From: Leishmania mexicana MHOM/GT/2001/U1103
Lineage: Eukaryota; Euglenozoa; Kinetoplastea; Trypanosomatida; Trypanosomatidae
Length of the DNA stretch: 64,000 nucleotides
Direction: 5' to 3'
Assembly: GCF_000234665.1 (NCBI RefSeq)
Contig: NC_018338.1
Location: 1,342,084 to 1,406,083, forward strand
Positions 58,573 through 64,000 of the stretch are shown here, piece by piece. Each line of letters starts with the position of its first letter. Positions within the stretch are counted from its first letter, which is position 1. The notes beneath the pieces were generated by a model. It searched no databases and was not told the DNA's origin. It saw only the letters and a list, made by a program, of their open reading frames with translations. A program made the translations under genes and the position numbers.

Positions 58573-60503
58573 TTTGTCCTACCAAAACCTGCAAAGAGCG
58601 ACAAGGAGGAACGACTAAAAAAAAACGTATTGATAAAAGGTGGTGTAGCACTGTGTGCACGGGGCTGATGAAAAGAAGGCCAATGGCCGGTATAACGACT
58701 TCACGCTTAGAAAAGACCAAAGGGATACCTTCCAGGGGAGCTGAGAGCGGCAAAGAGGGCAGTGAAGTCCGAGTGCTGTAGGGAGAGAGGCCCCACTCCA
58801 GCCGCGTTATCTTCTAACCCCGTGCTCGATGAGTTTTTTTTTGCCTTGCTGGGAGAAACGTATCGCGCCGAAGCAAAATTCACATGTGCGACGCCTGAGA
58901 CGCCGGTCGATCGATGCAGATGTCGAACGAAAAGATAAAGGAGAAAAAGGGGAAAACCATGAAATCGAGGAGGAGGGAGTGGAGGAGGAAGAGGAGGAGG
59001 AGGGGGGCGGAGCAGCGGGTGAGCGAGTGAGCGAGAGAAGAATACAACGTTGAGCGACCGTCCACCTTGTCCAGATTCGTAGGTTTCCCTACCTTCCTGT
59101 AGTACAGCACGAGGAGGAGCGAGAACACAGAGCCTGGCAGCGAGCCGAGGAGGATAGGAAGGTGCGAGCTGGCTTCCCGACCGCCTCCAGTCTCACGTGT
59201 GCCGTCACGAGTACTGGAGAATGTTCGGTGACAACGTGCAAGCCGAGTTGCGCAAATTCCTTCTTCCCAGTAACACGTAAACGGACGAAGCTCTCTTCGT
59301 CGCTACACTTTTTTTTTTCATTGGCAGACGGAAAATGTCCGTGCGCTCGATTGCGTTTTCTATACAGTTTCGTGTTGCTTCAGGGAAATACATCATCTTC
59401 CATTCCGTGTTATGCCTTCTCATTCTCCAGAGTGCTGGGAGAGAAGGGGGCAGCGCACAGGGCAGTTTGCAAGCCACCCTAAGCCTCCCCCTAACACTAA
59501 CTCTGACGTTGCATGCCCTTCTTTCGGTCTCCGAGAACGGGGGAGGGGGGAGAACATATGCAGTGAATACTGCACCCCGCTGCGAAAGCGAAGTCGATCA
59601 CGTTCGTCCTCGCACAGCATTAGACGGAAACAGTACGGCCTCCAACGCAGCTGCACGTGCGTCCCACACGCACAGAAGACGGGAAGAGGCGGAGGAGCGA
59701 TGAGCGTGTGCACCCGAGTTGGAACACAGACACAGAGTGAAAGGAAAGTGGCAGAGAGGAAATAGAGGAGGAAAAGAAAAGGAATACAAAAGAAAAAGGA
59801 AAAACCGTACAAGATGGAGAAGTGGCGGCAACTCCGTTGATCAATGACGCGCACGCTCACAGACACACAGACAGACACGAGAAGACCCACAAACGTCTGC
59901 ACGCCCACACAGACTCACACACACTGCGGGGAAGAGGGAGAAGCAAAGCTAGCAAAACGAAAAGACACGAGTAAGCCCAACAGGGGAGGGTTGGGGCAGT
60001 ACAGTTGAAACGGCGACGCGGAGGCACAGAAAAGTGTGTCCGCATCACCAGAGCGAGAGGCAAGCGAAGAGCTGACCCAGCGCTAACGGAGAGTACGGCA
60101 GAGGGGAGACGTAGCACGGAAAAGGCATGACGAAAAAAAAAACTACGGAAGGAGGAAGAACGAGAAAAGAGAGCAACAACAACAAAAACTCTGTTCATCA
60201 ACGTGTGTGCGCTCGTACAGGAGGACTCACAACAAGCGGAGGGGGAAAGAACAGCGCGCCCCCCCCACACATCAATATCCGTGAGAGCAGTAAGGAGAGC
60301 AAATACCGGTTACCCTCTGGTTTGCGGAAGAGATATGTGGGCCAGCGCTCCAGTCCTCTCCGAGATGAGTAGATCAACGAAATGCAGCGCACGACGAGAA
60401 AGAGAGGCCGAGAAAAGACATTTACGCACACACACACACGAAGCACGCGGCACACCTGCTCGCTTCACGCGATTTTTTCCCCTCCTCACCTCCCCTTGTT
60501 GCC
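58573..60503. other. Intergenic region, 1.9 kb
   Basis: This is the 3' UTR of the coiled-coil gene ending at 60504 and the 5' flank of the Tim17-like gene. It contains GAGGAG repeats near 58965-59010 and a short CCCTAA-like patch near 59478-59510. No gene is seen. Confidence 0.6.
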
Positions 60504-61826
60504 TTATTTCCTGTGACCCGATACCGCCTTGTGAGCCTGCATCGATGCCGCTTTCTTGGAGATAGCGACGCGCATCTGATTGTTCGACACACGCAGATTC
60601 TCGATTTGGCTTATCAGCTTATTCTCCTCGACGTCGAGGTTGAGCTTTGCGGCGCGCACAGATGCTTCGGCCGAAATCTGAATGTTGTCATCAAACCGGG
60701 CAATTTCGTTGTGCTTTTCAATGTGCTGCATCACCCTCGCCTCCATCGACTGCACAACGCTCTCCTTCTCCAACACGAGCATGTTCTTGCGTGCTACGTT
60801 GGTGCGCATCATCTCGTTGTTCTTGTAGAGAAGCCGGAAAGTGTCCACTGGTATGTACTCATCCTGAGGCAGCACCTCCGCCACGTCCTCCGGCTCCTCG
60901 CGCGAGGCCGACGGCACCAACGCCGACTTGGCAACGTTGCGTTCGAATTCGCGCGCCAGCCGCATCTCATTCAGCGACTTGGTCACGGTATCCAAGCGCC
61001 GTTGCAGCTGCTGCTCACGGGTGATTTGCGCTTTGATAACATTTTCCTGGCGGCGGCAGGCCATCTTCATGTCCTGCACGGCGTCGGAGAGGAACTCGCG
61101 ATCGCTCTCCATGCACGCGATGCTATTCTCGATGAGGGTTGAGTCGCTTTCTGTCTTTACCACCAGCTGCAGCTTATTGTTGTCTGCCGCCATGCGTTGC
61201 GCCGTGGCCTGCATCTCGCTGCACTCTTTCTCTCGCACCCGGCAGTCGTTGCACAGCTGCATATACCTCGTGCGACGCTCCTCGTTCTCCAGCATCTTCG
61301 CGCTCAGCGCTAGCACTGTCTTCTCCAGCTTCGCAATCGTCAATTTGCTGCTCTTGATGTCGGAGCGCAAAGACGTCTCCACAAGCGACATGTCGTGAAT
61401 ATCCGCCTGCTCGCGCTCGATCCGTGAGAACTGCACATCACGCTTGCCGCCGTACCAGCCCGTTGCGGCCATTATCGTGTCCAGCTCTTTGTGCGTGCTG
61501 TTAAGCTTGTTTGCCCGTTCGCGCAGCAGCTTCTCCTGCATGGCATTCTCGCGCGCCAGCAGCTGGTTGCGGCGCTGCGCAATCTTCAGCTGGTTCTGCA
61601 TGCGGACGATGTTGTCCATGGCATCCTCGACGGCGATCTCCTGTGGCGCCACCACGGCCTCGTTGTACTGCTGAATCTGACGACTCACTTCATCGTTGCG
61701 GTTCTGCTGCTCGATAGTCTCCAGTTCGGCGCCGAGAGAGTCCAACCGAGACGCGTACTCCTCGATCGCCCGCGTCATGCGCTGCAGTTCCTGCTGCGCA
61801 ACAGGGTCCATTGTGGCGAGCTCCAT
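60504..61826 (-). CDS. Coiled-coil protein, 440 aa, possibly flagellar
   Basis: Intact frame from ATG 61826 (MELATMDPVAQQ; a second Met at residue 6 could also serve) to TAA 60504. Nearly the whole protein is coiled coil, for example MQNQLKIAQRRNQLLARENA, RSDIKSSKLTIAKLEKTVLA and REQQLQRRLDTVTKSLNEMR. A break near residues 300-325 carries Pro and acids (REEPEDVAEVLPQDEYIPVD). The second coil ends in a basic tail (KKAASMQAHKAVSGHRK). Low Pro and Gly content and an unbroken heptad look suggest an axonemal or docking-type rod protein, a class abundant in flagellates. No specific family is recognised. Confidence 0.8.
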   Translation of the reverse strand: MELATMDPVAQQELQRMTRAIEEYASRLDSLGAELETIEQQNRNDEVSRQIQQYNEAVVAPQEIAVEDAMDNIVRMQNQLKIAQRRNQLLARENAMQEKLLRERANKLNSTHKELDTIMAATGWYGGKRDVQFSRIEREQADIHDMSLVETSLRSDIKSSKLTIAKLEKTVLALSAKMLENEERRTRYMQLCNDCRVREKECSEMQATAQRMAADNNKLQLVVKTESDSTLIENSIACMESDREFLSDAVQDMKMACRRQENVIKAQITREQQLQRRLDTVTKSLNEMRLAREFERNVAKSALVPSASREEPEDVAEVLPQDEYIPVDTFRLLYKNNEMMRTNVARKNMLVLEKESVVQSMEARVMQHIEKHNEIARFDDNIQISAEASVRAAKLNLDVEENKLISQIENLRVSNNQMRVAISKKAASMQAHKAVSGHRK

Positions 61827-63091
61827 CTTTGCTTCCTCGTGTGCGGAGAGGGACGGGGAGTGAAGAAAACACGCAGAGTGCGCTCTGCGCCGGTCGACGT
61901 TCTTACTCGCTTCACAACGCTCAAGGTCGACAACGCGTCAAGGCAGAACCGGTGCACGAACGGGGGGAACGGCCACACCAGGGAGACGGCAAGGACAGCA
62001 GTCACGTCTATTCGCTTGTCGGTCTCCTTTGCGTGTCTTTCCTTTGGCTTGACAGGCCCAAATTCGCTCCGGAAACACAAAAGAGGCGAAAATACATAAA
62101 AGAAAAATTCCACCAAAACAAAAAATGTGCGACACCACTTCGGGAAACACACACGCACACAAAGCCTCGCTAAAAACGGCCAGCAAATGATAGGGCGGCG
62201 ATACAGCAGGGAGCGAGGGGCGTGGGGGTGAGGAGAGGGAGGGAGACGAGAGAGATGGCAAGGTGATGCGTAGGAGCGGAGCGAGAAACAGCGTCTTCTC
62301 TATTGGAGCGAGGACGTCGTCGCGGCGGTGTGTGAGTGTGTGTATGTATCGTAGGGCGCGAGGGCACACCTTTGCTTCTTTTTATTTGCTTCAACAAAAA
62401 ACCAAAGTAAGCACTTTGGCTCTGCACGTACAGACGAACGGCACACTGGGCGCAACGCTGAAGAAAAATGCGCTGCAGCTGAACACGTTAGTAGTAGTCT
62501 GCTTGGCACCCAGAAGGATCGAGATGGAGGCTTTATCACCGTTTGTGTGGATTGGGGGAGGGGAGGTGAGAGGGGGGCGGTGGAGAAGCGACCTTTGTGG
62601 TTAGTTGTAATAATAACGTACTGTATTTTTGGCGTTGTGCGGCGCGGAAAGAGCCGGGACGGGGTGGTGGAGGGCGAGAGGAAAGCGGCAGAAACGGAAA
62701 AAATGAAAGGGGCCAATGAAAAAGCACATGGAGGAGAGACATAAGCTGATCTGGGGGGCAGGGTTGGTGCCCGGTCGAGCCGGTGTACGCGAACGCGGCG
62801 AGCCCTGCAGTACTCGCGCCACGCCCACGCAGTTCACATTTACATGGAGTGTGGAGAACGGCAGAAATATGTCCAAAAAAAGAGCGGTGCATCGGCAAGC
62901 TCTTTTGGCGCTATTCGGTTCGTAGGCAGACCCCGTCTCTCTGGTGCCTGAGTCGCCTTTGTCGTTTTCTGTGCGTTGCTTCTGCCCGATGGTCGGCGCA
63001 CTTTCAAGCGCACCGAAATGCGGCACAGGCAGTGATGTGCCGTAAGGTGGAGGACACGGCGGGGCCACATCGTCCTCCTCGCCCCCCTTCC
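61827..63091. other. Intergenic region, 1.3 kb
   Basis: This is the 3' UTR of the SFI1-like gene and the 5' flank of the coiled-coil gene. It has a purine-rich + strand at 62210-62260 and 62545-62585. No gene is seen. Confidence 0.6.
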
Positions 63092-64000
63092 TCACACAAG
63101 CAGCGACATGGGAGAGGAGGAACGATCCATTTTGAGATGCCTCGCCCATGGCAGTGCTGGGGCCAAAGTGCGCCTACGCCATACGTCGAAGCAGCGCCGG
63201 CTCAGTCGCTCCCGCCGCAGCTGCACCAGGACATCCCACGCGAGGCGCGCGCGATGCCTCTCCGCAGCGCGAAAACGCCACCGCCGAAAGCAGCCGAGTA
63301 CAAGCGCTGTTTCACTGATAGTGTCGGCCACATAGAGGTTTGTGCGCACCTGTACGCGCGCCTGTGCACGGCAGTGCCATTGTCGCAGCAAACCGTGCTG
63401 TCGCGTGCGCTGGAGAGCTCTGGCTGCGCGTCGCAGCAGCGTCCGATCCCTCCAACGCTCGAAGCAGCCTTGCAGCAACTGTGCTTGATGCGTCAGACGC
63501 ACTGTGAGACGGCTTCGCCAGAGACGGAGTGCATGGCGAGCCAACTGATATGCGTGCAGTTTCCACGCCACTGCAGCCGCCTGGCAATGTTCCGTGGCTG
63601 CCACCCAGCGAGAAAGAATTAGCCGCTTCCGCTGTCGGCGCGCTCGATGAGCAGCGAGGGCCTGCAGCCACCGGCACACCACGTACGCATACACGCACTG
63701 GAGATGAAAACGATCCGCCCGACGGGCTCGGACGCGAATGTGCCACCAATCAAAGCACCTGCGGAGCTGGGCCGCGTGCGCGATGCAGAGCGCTGCGCTG
63801 ACCTTGTACTTGAGAAGCCCTCTCTGCAAGACGGAAACGATGCACACACGACGCGGGGCTCGTGACGGCTCCTCCACGACACTACTCCCTGCACCCACGC
63901 CGTGTGCTGCGGGTGCAACGCGCTGTCGCTGATGCTCGGGCCGGCTGCGGTAGTGCTGTAGAGCGACACGACGCGCACAGCTGCACATTCGGCGCACTAC
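63092..64000 (-). CDS. SFI1-like repeat protein, C-terminal part (5' end beyond window)
   Basis: A frame open to the right edge of the window and ending in TGA at 63092; no ATG is needed inside, so the gene start lies beyond base 64000. At least 302 residues are present. They are made of Arg/Trp-rich helical repeats of about 25-35 residues carrying the centrin-binding pattern L-L-x-x-x-F-x-x-W: LRRCFDWWHIRVRARR, LILSRWVAATEH, ALRLWRSRLT, LLQGCFERWRDRTLLRR, LLRQWHCRAQ, VLGCFRRWRFRAAERHR and LSRRCFDVWRRRTL. This is the hallmark of Sfi1 and related basal-body or spindle-pole proteins, which bind centrins along a long helix. A short Ser-rich tail (DRSSSPMSLLV) ends the protein. The exact role here is inferred from the repeat type. 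Confidence 0.78.
   Translation of the reverse strand, partial: VVRRMCSCARRVALQHYRSRPEHQRQRVAPAAHGVGAGSSVVEEPSRAPRRVCIVSVLQRGLLKYKVSAALCIAHAAQLRRCFDWWHIRVRARRADRFHLQCVYAYVVCRWLQALAAHRARRQRKRLILSRWVAATEHCQAAAVAWKLHAYQLARHALRLWRSRLTVRLTHQAQLLQGCFERWRDRTLLRRAARALQRTRQHGLLRQWHCRAQARVQVRTNLYVADTISETALVLGCFRRWRFRAAERHRARLAWDVLVQLRRERLSRRCFDVWRRRTLAPALPWARHLKMDRSSSPMSLLV

Noticed and set aside
59478..59510. CCCTAA-like units suggesting an interstitial telomere tract
   Set aside because: Only two imperfect units with other sequence between; far from a telomeric array.

Overview
The window looks like nuclear DNA from a trypanosomatid, most likely Leishmania or a close relative in the Leishmaniinae. 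All 18 confident genes lie on the minus strand with no interruption, the pattern of one polycistronic transcription unit read from right to left. They appear intronless and GC-rich at third codon positions. Long intergenic stretches separate them, full of CA/TG and AT microsatellites and of tracts that are purine-rich on + (pyrimidine-rich on the coding strand, as expected for trans-splicing). Two PEX11/GIM5-type proteins point to glycosomes. The species cannot be named from the sequence alone.

Layout from left to right (transcription runs the other way). Positions 1-3242 hold no recognisable gene and are simple-sequence rich, with one strong G-quadruplex motif. Then come an unknown protein (3243-4523), the ribosome-biogenesis KH protein PNO1/DIM2 (5366-6031), a coiled-coil protein (6977-9160), a CRAL-TRIO/Sec14 lipid-binding protein (10899-12017), a large FUSC-like membrane protein (14227-17796), a 100-base assembly gap (17908-18007), a MATE transporter (18915-20864), an XPG/RAD2 nuclease (22716-25508), a METTL2/6/8-type tRNA m3C methyltransferase (26358-27479), a PPIL3-like cyclophilin (28103-28846), the iron-sulfur scaffold IscU (31600-32109) and a second MATE transporter (32775-34637).

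The right half has a small unknown protein (36271-36876), a protein with PH-like ends (37770-40352), a 1582-residue protein with many zinc-ribbon/RanBP2-like fingers (41083-45831), a twin-Cx9C complex I subunit like NDUFB7/B18 (47300-47977), a 4.6-kb stretch without a confident gene (47978-52571), two PEX11-family paralogues (52572-53333 and 56110-56787), a glycine-rich mitochondrial-type membrane protein (57547-58572), a coiled-coil protein (60504-61826) and an SFI1-like W-repeat protein cut by the window edge (63092-64000).

The genes form no operon-like pathway; neighbours are functionally mixed, as is usual in trypanosomatid transcription units. Shared themes are organelle function (IscU, NDUFB7-like, the Tim17-like protein, PEX11 pair) and membrane transport (two MATE, FUSC-like). 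The most striking non-genic signals are a 316-bp dispersed repeat present twice at about 99% identity (12342-12657 and 29205-29520), and an atypical, less repetitive island around 49000-49800 with coding-like stretches and intron-like signals on the opposite strand.
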